Assembly: GCA_945859605.1 (NCBI GenBank)
Contig: OX243814.1
Location: 22,499,345-22,563,344, forward strand
Reading direction: 5' to 3'
Length of the DNA stretch: 64,000 nt
From: Lumbricus rubellus
Lineage: Eukaryota > Annelida > Clitellata > Crassiclitellata > Lumbricidae
The notes beneath the pieces are model-generated. The model had not been told where the DNA came from and searched no databases. It saw nothing but the letters and a program-made list of their open reading frames with translations. Shown piece after piece: positions 1 to 13,131 of the stretch; position 1 is the stretch's first letter, and each line of letters opens with the position of its first letter. A program made the position numbers and the translations under genes.

Positions 1-1
1 C

Positions 2-1197
2 AAGCTGATGCACATCCTCCGTTGCGGTCCTTGTTCGGACCATCCTCTTCTTGAACAATATGATTCTTTGTTGAGAGCTGGTCTCTGTTCGATTTTGAAT
101 CTTTCGCTGACAGATGATCAATGGTTGCAGGCCACCCTCCCTGTTAAAGCTGGTGGTCTGGGTATCCGCAGGGTATCCTCGCCTGCGCTTCCTGCCTTTT
201 TGGCCTCTGCTGCAGGTACCCTCGCCCTCCAAACCTCCATGCTGAGCAATGTGAACATGGGAACAGACCCACATTTTTCTACCTCGTTTGAGCATTGGTG
301 CTTAAAATATCCTACATACTGTACTGATGGAGAACTTGCTCACAGGCAGTCCTTCTGGGATAAACCGGTTATTGCAGAATCAATAGCAGAGCTTGACCAC
401 TTTCACACCAGTGATTACCACCAAGCACGTTTGAAAGCAGTCTCAGCACCTCATGCAGGCTGGCTGTTTGCCTTACCCATAAGTACATGCGGTCTCAGGC
501 TGGATGACGAGGCGGTTAGGATAGCGGTGGGCCTCCGTCTAGGTACAGTCATTTGTCATCCACACAGCTGCCCGTGTGGCACTCTTGTGACCGCTGAAGG
601 AGCGCACGGCCTCTCGTGCCGTCTTGGTCCTGGTCGTCAGGCCCGACATGCGGTCCTGAATGACCTAATCTGCAGGGGCCTTGTTCAGGCAGGCATTCCT
701 GCAGTTAAGGAACCACCTGGTTTGTCAAGGTCGGATGGCAAAAGACCAGACGGCCTTACATTGATTCCCTGGCGCTCGGGTCGTTGTTTGACCTGGGACG
801 TTACAGTTGCAGATACTGTGGCTACCTCTTATCTCGGCACAACCTCCATTCGGATGGGGGGGTGCTGCGGAACTGGCTGAAGCCAGGAAAAATACAAAAT
901 ATGCACATTTGATGCAAACCTACCACTTTGTCCCATTGGCTTTTGAAACAATGGGGCCAATTAACGCCAAGGGACAGGCATTTCTCGCCCACCTGGGTCG
1001 TCTCTTGAGCCAAATTTCAGGCGACGCAAGAGAAACAAGCTTCTTGTTTCAGCGCCTGTCTGTCACCATTCAGCGTTTTAATGCTGTTGCATTCCACAGC
1101 ACTTTTGTTCTTCCTGATCTTGACATGGATGGCCACTCTAGAGTTTAAATTTCTTATTAATATCTGACACCTAAAGGATTATAGATACCTCGGGTAC
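2..1197 (+). mobile_element. RLE-type LINE (R2/R4/HERO-like), 5'-truncated copy 1
   Basis: This is the C-terminal half of a non-LTR retrotransposon polyprotein, open to the left window edge. Reading frame 8-880 contains the post-RT thumb region, a zinc-knuckle-like CPCG...HGLSC...RH segment (about residues 187-215) and the PD-(D/E)XK-like nuclease core KRPDG...WDVTV (about residues 246-267). The G-run near 857-864 shifts the frame, and the protein continues in another frame to the stop at 1146-1148, ending in the conserved ETSFLFQRLS-type tail. The 3' UTR ends in a short hairpin-like block (GATACCTCGGG) followed by an AAATAAT-rich tail. RLE nuclease after the RT is known from R2, R4/Dong and HERO clades; which clade applies is inference. 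The copy is inactive because of the frameshift and 5' truncation. Confidence 0.82.
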
Positions 1198-1262
1198 AAA
1201 AAATAAAAAATAAAAAATAAAATAATAATAAAAATAATAATAAACGAATAATAATAAACGAA
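1198..1262. repeat. impure (TAA)n/AAATAA tail
   Basis: A-rich TAA-type simple repeat that forms the 3' tail of the copy ending at 1197. It abuts the 5' truncation point of the next LINE fragment. Confidence 0.85.
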
Positions 1263-1576
1263 TAATAAGCGAACGAGCAGCGACGTCCAAGTCGATCAAA
1301 TATGCCACCATCACCAGAACCCACGCTTTTGTGGCGGTCGCACTGGAGACCGGTGGAGCTTGGTGTTCTGAAGGACAGAAATTCATTACCGAGTTGGGGA
1401 GACGAATAACTACCGCAACCCACGACCCAATGGAGACATCTTATCTGTTCCAGCGGATCTCGGTGGCTCTACAACGAGGGAATGCTTTCTGCCTCTCCGG
1501 AACATTGCCACCGCTCCCCGGGCTGTGAATGCGATGACGCATCCTTCTTGACACTCATCAGCCACTTGATATACTG

Positions 1577-1578
<2 letters not shown>
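1263..1578 (+). mobile_element. RLE-type LINE, severely 5'-truncated copy 2
   Basis: Only the last ~85 codons of the LINE polyprotein remain (SKSIKYATITRTHAFVAVALE ... METSYLFQRISVALQRGNAF), ending at a stop at 1526-1528. TAA repeats flank it on both sides. It resembles the 3' part of the copies at 1660-2862 and 9951-12660 more than its left neighbour, so it is a separate insertion of a related subfamily. Confidence 0.8.
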
Positions 1579-1607
<29 letters not shown>

Positions 1608-1659
1608 TTAATATTATTATTATTATTAATAATATTAATAATAATAATAATAATATTGT
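1579..1659. repeat. (TAA)n/(ATT)n array with a central inversion
   Basis: TAA units switch to ATT units near 1607. This is the point where the 3' tail of the plus-strand copy to the left meets the 3' tail of the minus-strand copy to the right (tail-to-tail). Confidence 0.9.
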
Positions 1660-3003
<1,344 letters not shown>

Positions 3004-3073
3004 TAGCAATTATTACTCTTCGGAAGAGACGTTAGAATAGGCACTTGTCTGTTTTGCAATAAAGGAAGTTGAA

Positions 3074-3144
3074 TAATAAAAATAAAAAAAAATAAAATAA
3101 TAATAATAATAATAAAATAAAATAAAAAATAATAATAATAATAA
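3074..3144. repeat. impure (TAA)n array
   Basis: TAA/AATAAA-rich repeat immediately 5' of the next plus-strand LINE copy. Confidence 0.9.
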
Positions 3145-4072
3145 GATGCACGGAGCAGTTAGCCATATGGCTTGGGGTAGGCGCAGAACAGCGCCCAGAA
3201 GGCAATCTTGTCCACAGACAATCGGCATGGGACAGGCCCCTGATCGACGCTGCCGTCTCTGGTCTGTATGCCAGGCTCCCTGACCCAAAAAATCAAGCGC
3301 GCCTCAGGGCAGTGTCTGCTCCGCACGCTGGGGACTGGCTGTTGGCCCTCCCTATCACAAACTGTGGACTCCGTCTTGACAATGAGTCGGTGAGGGTTGC
3401 GGCGGGTCTGCGGCTGGGGGTCCCGCTTTGCGAACCGCATGGGTGCCCATGTGGAGCCCCTGTGTCGGCTGATGGCCACCACGGGCTTTCCTGTGGGCTG
3501 GGTCCGGGTCGCTTGCCTAGACATGCCTCCATGAACGATCTGATCTTTCGGGGCTTGATACGTGCCGGTTATCCATCCACAAAGGAGCCGGCAGGCCTCG
3601 TTAGAACAGACGGCAGGAGACCCGATGGTCTAACCCTGATCCCATGGCGCGCCGGGCGATGTCTCATCTGGGATGCGACCGAAACAGACACCATGGCCGT
3701 TTCCTACCTACCGGATACAAGTCAAACGGCCGGCGCCGCGGCAGAGAAGGCGTCGGTTCGCAAAATCGAGAAATACAACGAATTGTCGTCCACGCATTTT
3801 TTTGTCCCTTTGGCTTTCGAAACCATGGGTCCGATTAACAACGAAGGATTGATATTCCTTTCGGACCTGGGGCAAAAGCTAAGCACCATATCGGGTGAAC
3901 CACGAGAAACAACATTTTTGTTGCGTCTCGCTGATGATACAACGATACAACGCAGTTGCTTTTAGGGGCACTTTCGCCAATCAGGATACGGAATATGAAT
4001 AGGGCCGTTCCAGACTGTGATTTTATATTAGGCGATAGATAAGTCCCTAAGGGATCCTGTATACCTCGGGGG
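3145..4072 (+). mobile_element. RLE-type LINE, 5'-truncated copy 4
   Basis: Starts at a TAA array. ORF 3312-3965 holds the APHAGDWLLALPI block, the zinc-knuckle-like CPCGAPVSADGHHGLSC...RH motif and the nuclease core RRPDGLTLIPW...WDATETD. A frame disruption just before 3312 and another near 3930 break it. The 3' UTR (3966-4072) contains AGGGCCGTTCCAGACT and the terminal block GGATCCTGTATACCTCGGGG, then an AATAAT tail. The same 3' UTR recurs at 9848-9925. Confidence 0.82.
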
Positions 4073-4082
4073 AAAAAATAAA

Positions 4083-4126
<44 letters not shown>

Positions 4127-4208
4127 TGGCACAGTTTGTAACAGAAATAAATGATGGTTATTATTATAATAAATTTAAAATTAAAAAAATAAAATAATAA
4201 TAATAATC
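4073..4208. repeat. two (TAA)n arrays around a short spacer
   Basis: AATAAT runs at about 4077-4123 and AAAATAATAA at about 4164-4208 flank an AT-rich spacer. They separate two LINE copies. Confidence 0.85.
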
Positions 4209-5133
4209 ATCCGATTCCGCGCGGTCCGAGTGGATGCGGATTACTGAGATGGGAGATCCAACAGAATATCCAGGTCACAAGCAGTCACTACTGGACAACC
4301 CGCTGTTGCTTAAGACCGTGCTTTCCATCGAGTCCAAGCTACAAGACCCATACGATCGGGCACGATTAAAGGCGTAAATGGCACCACACGCCTCTGACTG
4401 GCTACACGCCCTTCCACTGACCGCGTTCGACCTCAGATTGAGTGACGAGGCTGTGAGAGTTGCGGTTGGTCTCCGACTGGGCGCGCCCGTATGTGAACCG
4501 CACACATGTGTTTGTGGCGCTCCTGTCTCAGCAAGGGGTTCGCATGGTCTTTCTTGCTTCTTGGGATTCGGTACAGGCAAGACACAGCACCATCAACGAC
4601 TTTGTCTACCGAAGTCTAAATAGAGCTGGAACTCCGGCAATCAAGGAGCCGTCGGGCCTCACCAGGTTGGACGGAAAAAGACCGGACGGCCAGACTCTGA
4701 TCCCCTGGAGTAACTGGAAGGCGCTGATTTGGGATGCGACTGTGGTGGACACGGTGGCCGCCTCGTACGTCCTCGAGAACGCGGCCGAAGCCGGGAGAGC
4801 AGCGGAGAAAGCCGCAACAAGGAAAACTACAAAGTACGTCGACCTCCAAAGGACATACATATTCGTCCCCTTAGCAGTGGAAACAATGGGGGCCCATCAA
4901 CACTGAGGGTATCGCCTTTGTGTCCGAGATTGGTCGCCGGCTGTCAAAGTTATCTGGAGACATACGTGAAACAAGCTTTTTATTCCAGAACATTTCAATC
5001 GCTATCCAGCGCTACAATGCCGTTGCCTACCAAGGCACCTTGTCCGGATTACCTGGGGCCATGGTCCGGCCACCCTAAGCAATCTAAAATTGATATGTTA
5101 AAGTAAATCGAAACCTAAACCTTACATTCCAGT
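4209..5133 (+). mobile_element. RLE-type LINE, 5'-truncated copy 5, multiple frameshifts
   Basis: Coding similarity is spread over three frames: ASDWLHALPL at about 4390, CGAPVSARGSHGLSC near 4517-4560, KRPDGQTLIPW...WDATVVDT at about 4675-4750, and a C-terminal SFLFQNISIAIQRYNAVAY-like tail near 4975-5030. The order matches the other copies. Frameshifts near 4555-4575 and 4885 make it a pseudogene. A TAA tail starts at about 5134. Confidence 0.8.
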
Positions 5134-5471
<338 letters not shown>

Positions 5472-7249
5472 CACGAACAAGGAGGATTGACAAGATATAC
5501 GATAAAAACAAAGTATCTTGCTCAAGCGGCGTCCAGGAGACTCGAAGACATAAAGGGTGCTCTTCGTCTGCTATGTTCTGATGACGTACCTGTAGAAGAT
5601 TCGCCCAGAGTGCTTGAAGAATTGCGAAAGAAACACCCAAAGGTCTACGATGAAAGGAGAACACTCCCATGTCTTCCGGAAGACAGGTTTGACGCTATTC
5701 AGATCTCCGGAAAGATGGTTTGTGATTCTGTGGCTTCCTTTCCAGCAGCATCTAGTGGAGGTCCCGATGGCTTCACACCCCAACATCTGAAAGACCTTAT
5801 GAGTAATTCAACAGACACTGAATTTGTGGATACAACTACAGAGCTAATCAATCTGTTATTGAGCGGCGACCTACCGAAACACGTGGCAGAGATTCTTTAC
5901 GGTGGAAGACTAATAACGTTGAGTAGGAAAGATGGTGGAGTCAGACCAATCACAGTAGGATACACGTGGCGACGCCTGGCTGCTAAATGTGTCTGCCGTG
6001 TTGTTACTCCTAACCTGTCTCAAACTCTGTCACCGCTTCAAATCGGCGTGGGAGTACCAGGAGGAGCAGAAGCTGCTGTTCACGCAACCAGACTCTACTT
6101 ACAGTCCATGCCTGAAGACCATGTTATAGTGAAATTGGACTTTTCGAATGCCTTCAATGCTCTGAGAAGAGATTCAATGTTAGAGACGGTAGCAGAAACA
6201 GCTCCAGGAATATACAGATTCGTATTCGACAACTACGCTTATTCCTGCCAGCTACAGACCAGACATCATATCATCCTTTCGGAGGAAGGCACTCAGCAAG
6301 GCGACCCGTTTGGGCCATTGGAGTTTTGTCTAACGATACATCCACTTCTTAAGAGTCTGCTGACCCCATTACATATTGGTTATATGGACGGTCTCACTCT
6401 AGCTGGACCGATTGACAAGGTTGAGAATGACATCCACTTGATAGAGAAACAACATTCGTGTACGGCTTGCAACTGAATCGAGCTAAATGTGAAGCATCAG
6501 TCAGAGTTTACGACGAATTAAAGAAGAATCAGGTCTTCTCCGATTTTGAGTTTGTAGCCGTCGAGGATTTGGCTTTACTTGGGGCACCGCTACTGTGTGG
6601 CAGTGCAATCGACAAATCCATCCAAAAGAAGATAAACGATCTGGAGAAAGTTATCACAAGACTTGAGACATTACATCCGCACGATTCATTCACTCTGTTG
6701 AGGAGCAGTTTAAGCATTCCGAAGCTACTATATACACTAAGAACAGCAGCGAAGGACTTCTACGCAACTTTGACGACGCGTTCGGAACTGGTCTTTGCAG
6801 CCTTCTCAACATTCACATGAGCGATGATCAGTGGATTCAGGCATCTTTACCTGTGAGGAACGGTGGTCTGGGGATTCGTAGTGCCGTTATGCTGGCAACT
6901 TCCGCCTTTTTGGCATCAGCCGCTGGCACACGAAGCCCTCAAGACCAAATTCTACACGATGTCACTGTGTCGCTTGTGGACCCACTGGTGGAGGAGGCTT
7001 TCAATTCGTGGTCATTGAGATCGAACGCACAACATTCGTGTACCATAGTAGGATGCTCATGCACAAAGAGAATGGGACGGGCAATTATCACACATGCAAT
7101 TAAGACCTTTCAGAAAGAACAACTGATTCTGCCGACAAAGCCCGTTTTTAGCCGCGCAATCGCCACACTCAGCCGGATTACGAATGTCGGGAGACACGTT
7201 GCGAATAGCAGCCGGCATTCGACTAGGCACTGCGTTGTGTAAAAAGCAC

Positions 7250-7930
7250 GATTGTAGGACTTTATCCCCCCCGGACATTATCCCCCCCGGACATTATCCC
7301 CCCCGGACAAAAGCCTCCCGGACATTATCCCCCCCCCATTTTGACTAGCACATTATCCCCCCGGACAAAATCCCCCTCTGTGCAGTTGGTCTGTTTCTTC
7401 ATTTAATTGATAAAGATTAATCGTTATGGTTTGTCCGCTTTGTGAACTTGTGAATGCCGTCACCGATACATACAAACATGCACGCACGCACACACATGTA
7501 CTTACATACATAGATACATACATGCATGCATACATGCATGCATACATGCATACATGCATACATGCATGCATGCATGCATGCATGCATGCATACATGCATA
7601 CACATGTACATGCATACGTGCATACATGCATACATACATACATACCTACATACATACATACATACATACATACATACATACATACATACATACATACATA
7701 CATACATACATACATACATACATACATACATACATACATACATACATACATACATACATACATACATACATACATACATACATACATACATACATACATA
7801 CATACATACATACATACATACATACATACATACATACATACATACATACATACATACATACATACATACATACATACATACATACATACATACATACATA
7901 CATACATACATACATACATACATACATACA

Positions 7931-7961
<31 letters not shown>

Positions 7962-8165
7962 TCAACTGTAGGCCTAGTGTCTAATGTATGGGTGCTTAAC
8001 ATAGGCCTATTCTTTTATTTTTTTTTGCATCATTTTTAGGTAATGTTATCATAGACCTGGGGGGATAATGTCCTACCCCGGAGGCGGGGCTAAAATCCGG
8101 GGGGCTTTTGTCCGGGGGGACAATGTCCGGGGGATAATGTCCGGGGGGATAATGTCCGTTTCCCG
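7250..8165. mobile_element. Foldback DNA element E1 (GGACATTATCCCCCC units), 8-bp TSD
   Basis: Left arm 7250-~7378 is a tandem array of GGACATTATCCCCCC-type units (some GGACAAAA variants). Right arm ~8058-8165 is the same unit inverted. Direct repeats AAAAGCAC at 7242-7249 and 8166-8173 are the target duplication. Termini are GATTGTAGGAC (left) and, read inward from the right, CGGGAAACGGAC. The interior holds a ~485-bp CATA/CATG microsatellite and no transposase. Removing the element and one TSD rejoins the LINE codons in frame (CKKHTCKCG), so it inserted precisely into LINE copy 6. An 8-bp TSD fits hAT or P superfamilies by established knowledge; assignment is unresolved. Confidence 0.88.
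7476..7960. repeat. (CATA)n/(CATG)n microsatellite inside E1
   Basis: Mixed CATA/CATG units occupy 7476-7644. A nearly pure CATA array of about 315 bp follows to 7960. Frames through it read MYVC or IHTY repeats and are not genes. Confidence 0.97.
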
Positions 8166-8530
8166 AAAAGCACACATGCAAATGTGGCGCCATAGTCGAA
8201 TCCAACGGACTGTACGGCTTCATTTGCAACAAAGGAGCTGGAAGGCAGCAACGTCACGGGATGATCAACGACGTGCTTTGGCGTGCATTCGCAAGAGCTA
8301 AAATACCAGCCATAAAGGAGCCGAATGGTCTCTCCCGATCTGATGGTAAAAGGCCAGATGGAGTTACCATCATTCCCTGGCACAGAGGTCTTTGCTTGGC
8401 GTGGGATGTCACGGTACCGGACACTTTCGCAACATCGTACAGGCATTTAACCTCAGAAAATGGAGGTGCCGCGGCGGAAAGAGCAGCCCGTAATAAAGAG
8501 AACAAATTCGACATCTTTAAGCATGTAGGG

Positions 8531-9119
8531 TTTATATCAAGGTATTCACAACAGTCGCATTACTAACATTATGTGAAGAATAGGGATGTGAACCATATGA
8601 TGCGACGCCTGCGGCGGGTACGTATTGGTACTTCATTGGGTACCATCCATAACGCACCTCAGGGAGGGGCCGGGTCACACATCTGTGACTATTTGTGACA
8701 GTTCCTTATTAGATATCGTATGAATTTTGTGACAACGCGTGACAATTATGGATGAGAGGGGTCAAAAATCGTCCAAAATTACGTGGCGTCTTTTATGGAC
8801 GGCCCTTCTATTGCTCAGATAGTACATTTCAACTTGTTTTATTGCTGATTAGTTAGGAGCAATTAAAATTATATCAGTTTGGTGTCGAATAGTGCAACTA
8901 TAAGTCCTATCTGCTTAGATATCAGTTGTTAGTATTGAAAATACAGTGCGATTTCGACCAAAATGGGTCCCTAAGTTCAGGGCCCATGAGGGACCTCAGG
9001 ACGACATTTTAAAATTCTGTAAAAATTATCTGTAGGCCACACATGAACAAAATCATGAGAAAAACTTCAGTATGGGTGTTTTCTAAGACATTTTGCTTTT
9101 CTGGACAACCCTACCTTGC
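8531..9119. other. No gene recognised
   Basis: AT-rich non-coding stretch between LINE copies. I see no long ORF, terminal repeat or conserved coding segment. It probably contains unclassified old repeat. Confidence 0.4.
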
Positions 9120-9717
9120 ATGTAGATTGGCCTTTGGGCGTTCTCTTCGGCATCATGCTATCAACGACGTAGTCTGGCGGGCTTTGCAGAAAGCCGATGT
9201 CCCCAGCACCAAAGAGCCTTCTGGTCTGTCTCTCATAGACGGCAAGAGACCTGATGGGGCCACATTGATCCCCTGGGCAGCAGGCAAACATCTGGCTTGG
9301 GATGCCACGGTGGTCCATACTTGCGCGGCATCCTACATCGCTCACACAGCGAATGCGGCGGGTGCTGCTGCGGAACAAGCCGCCGTACGTAAAATCGAAA
9401 AGTACGCGGGGCTGCCATCATCACACCTGTTTGTTCCAATTGCCCTGGAAACACTGGGGCCCATCAACTCTGCCGGGCTCAGTTTCATCCGCGAGGTTGG
9501 TCAGCGTCTCTCGGTCGTTTCTGGAGAGCCGCGAGAAGCAACCTTTCTCTTCCAGCGCATTTCCATCTGTCTGCACTGCAGCGCTATAATGCCATCGCTT
9601 TCCGTGGTACTTTTAACACTGTTGCGGAGGACGAGGCCTGATTTTCTAGACAATGAATAACAGCTCCAATCATAATTTTTTGAAATCCCGAAGGATCCTA
9701 GATACCTCGGGTAATAG
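9120..9717 (+). mobile_element. RLE-type LINE, 5'-truncated copy 7
   Basis: From the zinc-knuckle region onward: LAFGRSLRHHAINDVVWRAL, KRPDGATLIPW...WDATVVHT, LFVPIALETLGPIN, ATFLFQRISI. It is open in one frame 9043-9660 except for a frameshift in the last ~25 codons (near 9575). The 3' end carries the terminal block CCCGAAGGATCCTAGATACC TCGGG followed by a TAA tail, as in other copies. Confidence 0.82.
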
Positions 9718-9761
9718 AGAAAAGTAAATAATAATATTAATAATTATAATAATAATAATAA

Positions 9762-9796
<35 letters not shown>

Positions 9797-9847
9797 TAAA
9801 AAAAATAAAAATAAATAAAAATAATAATAATAATAATAATAATAATA
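9718..9847. repeat. (TAA)n array, impure
   Basis: TAA/AATAAA tail of the LINE to the left and insertion context of the 3' UTR fragment to the right. Confidence 0.9.
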
Positions 9848-9925
9848 GGGCCGTTCCAGACTTTGATTTTATGTTAAGCGCTAGATAAGTCCCAGAGGGA
9901 TCCTGTGTACCTCGGGGCCAAAAAA
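9848..9925 (+). mobile_element. LINE 3' UTR-only fragment, copy 8
   Basis: Only the last ~78 bp of the element: AGGGCCGTTCCAGACTTTGA ... GGATCCTGTGTACCTCGGGG. It is clearly homologous to the 3' UTR at about 4000-4072. It is flanked by TAA repeats on both sides, an extreme 5' truncation. Confidence 0.8.
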
Positions 9926-9950
9926 ATAAAAATAAAATAATAATAATATT

Positions 9951-12660
9951 ATCATCACACCTCTTTGTTTTTGGACGAAGCAGTTCCACCAGTCGCTTCG
10001 CGCCTCTCTCACCCCGTTTCAATTGGTCATCTCATCAAAAGAATTCCAAAAGCTGCAAGACCATCTTGTGCTGCTCTACTGGGGGGACCTCATTCAAGAA
10101 ATCATACTGGAGCCAAACTGTATTGATAATTGGTATGATCTTCTCGTCTTCGGTAATACTGTGCTGGCTAAACCAAGGAGAGGTGGAAGAAAACGCAACA
10201 TCACTAATACGATTCTTTCTCGCATTGCCGATTGGCGATCGAAGGAACCAAACAATTTCACAAACGATGGTCCAGACCTGACGTCACTTCACAAACCCAA
10301 AGCAATGAATTATGACCCTGCTAAGTACTTGGCGTCGACAGTTGCCAGCAAGCTTGAGGTGGGCAACTTCAAAGCAGCCATCCGACTCATCTGCAGCGAG
10401 GATAAGCCTGCGCTGGACACACCGGAAACTCTGACCGCACTTCAGCTTAAGCACCCGCCTGCTCCAGTGGATAGGAGACCTGCGTGCGACCCAGACAGCT
10501 CAGAGCGTTTCATCGCGCTGCAGGTTTCGAAAGAAAAAGTCGCCAAGGCGATCTCTTCCTTCCCAGCGGGTTCATCCGGCGGTCCTGATGGCATCACGCC
10601 ACAGCACCTAAAGGATCTCGTGGCTTTTGGAGTGAATGATAACATCGAACAGCGTCTGTTCCACCTTGTCAACCTGCTGTTAAAGGGAGGTCTACCTGAA
10701 GAGGTGAACGAGATTATCTACGGAGCAAACCTATTAGCCTTAAGCAAGAAAGACGGAGGCATAAGGCCAATCGCAGTGGGCTACACATGGCGCCGTCTGG
10801 AAGCGAAGTGTGCCAATTATCATGCCGTGACAAGATTGTCTCAGCTGCTCGCCCCCATTCAACTGGGGGTAGGCATTTCAGGAGGTGCTGAGGCAGCCGT
10901 TCATGCGACACGACGTTGGGTGACTACAATACCAGAAGACAAACGCGTTTAACACTCTGGATTTTCTTCTAGAGGCAGTGGCTAGAGACGTGCCAGAGCT
11001 CTACCGATTTGCTCATGCTGCATACTCCAATCGCCCACTCTTACGCTATGGATCGAGCATAATACGATCAGAACACAGCAAGGCGATCCTTTGGGTCCTC
11101 TGGAGTTCTGCCTTGTCTTACAACCACTTTTAGTAAAATTAAGATCAAATCTCCGCGTTGGCTACCTGGATGACCTGACATTGGGTGGTAGCAGAGATAT
11201 AGTGGCCGCCGATGTCCTTCTTATTGCTGAAGAAGCGAAAGTCCTAGGTTTGATATTAAACCGCACCAAATGCGAAATTGCATGCAACAACAATCACATG
11301 CAATTCGATGAACCGGCGTTTGAAGGTTTTAAGCACATGACCTTTGAAGAGATGACCTTGCTGGGTGCACCTCTGTTGCCAGGTCCAGCTGTGGAGAAGG
11401 TTGTCGGATTGAAGGCCAACGATCTAGAAAGGGCAATTACAAGACTATCCATGCTTCACACACACGACGCTCTTGTGTTGCTCAAAAACAGCTTGAGTGT
11501 TCCGAAACTGCTTTACAGCATGCGCACAGCTGTCTGTGTCGAATGCCCGAGTCTGACTCGGTTCGACCATTTACTGCGAGAAGGTCTATCAACCATCTTG
11601 AACGTGGACCTTGATGACGACCGCTGGCTCCAAGGCTTCTCTGCCGGTGAGAGATGGTCCAGACCTGACGTCACTTCACAAACCCAAAGCAATGAATTAT
11701 GACCCTGCTAAGTACTTGGCGTCGACAGTTGGCTGCCGATTCATCGAATTGCATCTTGGGTGTCCGTTGTGCATCAACGCTGGCACTTTCTGGCTTTCTG
11801 GCACGAGCGAACTGCAAGCTTGCATCCTACCTACAGAGTCAGCTGATGCGCCATATGTCCTTGTGGACTCAGCTCTCAAGGCATGGATTACACTGACAGG
11901 TGCTAACCCACCAACTGGAGCAGCATCTCACAGCCAAAAGGAGTGGGATTCTAAATTAACTGAAAAGGCATGGTCGGGTCTGCTCGAGTCTACCAGTGTC
12001 CCATGCAACCGCGCTCGCCTCCTAGCTTCGAGAGCCCCTCATTCTGGAGATTGGATGGTAGCTCCACCTGTGACCGCGCTGGGCCCGCGCCTCTCAGACG
12101 AGGAGATTCGTTTTGCAGTTTGGCTGGGACTCGGAACGTCGCTTTGTGAACCTCATGTGTGCCACCTCGGCCGAGGGAATGTTGACGCGAGAGGATTGCA
12201 TGGTCTGGTGTGCAGAGGAGGAAACGGAAAACACCAAAGACATAACATGATCAATGACGTTATATGGAGAGCTCTTTGGCAGGGCAAAAATTCCGTCTCA
12301 CAAAGAACCGCTTGGTCTGCTTAGAGAAGACGGAAAGTGACCAGACGGCGTGACAATCATCCCATGGTCACGAGGTCGATGCCTGGCATGGGACGTGACA
12401 GTGACGGACACTTACGCCATGTCGCATCTTCCGCATACATCCAACGTAGCTGGCGAAGCCCCCGAACGAGCAGCTACGTCGAAGTCGGTCAAATATGCCA
12501 CCATCACCAGAACCCACGCATTTGACACAAATCACTGGAGTCCCCAAAGAGACAAGCTATTTGTTCCAACGGATTTCGGTCTGCATCCACGATTCAACGC
12601 TGTTGCCTGCAGGGGTTCATTCGAAAAGCAGCCACAGCTATCTGATTGACTACTGATTCC
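9951..12660 (+). mobile_element. RLE-type LINE, longest copy 9, with internal 79-bp duplicated patch
   Basis: The most complete copy. ORF 10023-10952 covers the N-terminal region and RT fingers/palm (SSGGPDGITPQHLKDL, KKDGGIRPIAVGYTWRRL, GGAEAAVHATR). A small deletion near 10950 removes the LDF motif and shifts the frame. ORF 11091-11702 follows, with an intact RT active site YLDDLTLGG (about 11161-11187). A patch at 11653-11731 duplicates 10266-10344 and replaces the GGLGIR region. The C-terminal part shows CHLG instead of CxCG in the knuckle, a TGA inside the RPD motif (K-stop-PDG, about 12338), and a deleted ETLGPI block. It is non-functional. A TAA array precedes it. Confidence 0.85.
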
Positions 12661-13131
12661 ATAGTTTTTATATTAACTATTCGTTGCCAATAATATCTTG
12701 TGGGTTGGGTCTTAGCAACGAGGCCGTCAGGGTGGCGATAGGGTTACGCTTGGGTCTAAATCTCAACGTGCCACAGAGATGGTGGATCCAGGAGGACACC
12801 ACGGTTTGGTCTGCACACAATCTGGTGGGCGAGCCAGCAGACACTTCGCAATTAATGACATCATTTGGAGGACCCTCCAGAGAGCTGATACTCCCAGCAC
12901 GAGAGAACCGCCTGGTCTGTTCCGTACCGACGGCAAACGACCTGATGGCGTGACGTTGATCCCATGGGCGCGAGGCAAATACATTGCCTGGGATGCCACT
13001 AGCATCGACACGTGCGCCACCTCAAACATCCATGTGACATCCACTTCACCCGGGGGTGCGGCCGAAGTGGCTGCAACACGAAAAAATTGAACCTCCCCTC
13101 AACACATGATTTCATCCATGTTGCTCTAGAA

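Noticed and set aside
3159..3532. Minus-strand ORFs opposite the LINE at 3145-4072
   Set aside because: Shadow frames of the plus-strand LINE coding sequence; same for 10442-10672, 9067-9454 and 58281-58802.
7353..8039. ORFs with MYVC and IHTY repeats
   Set aside because: Translations of the CATA/CATG microsatellite on both strands.
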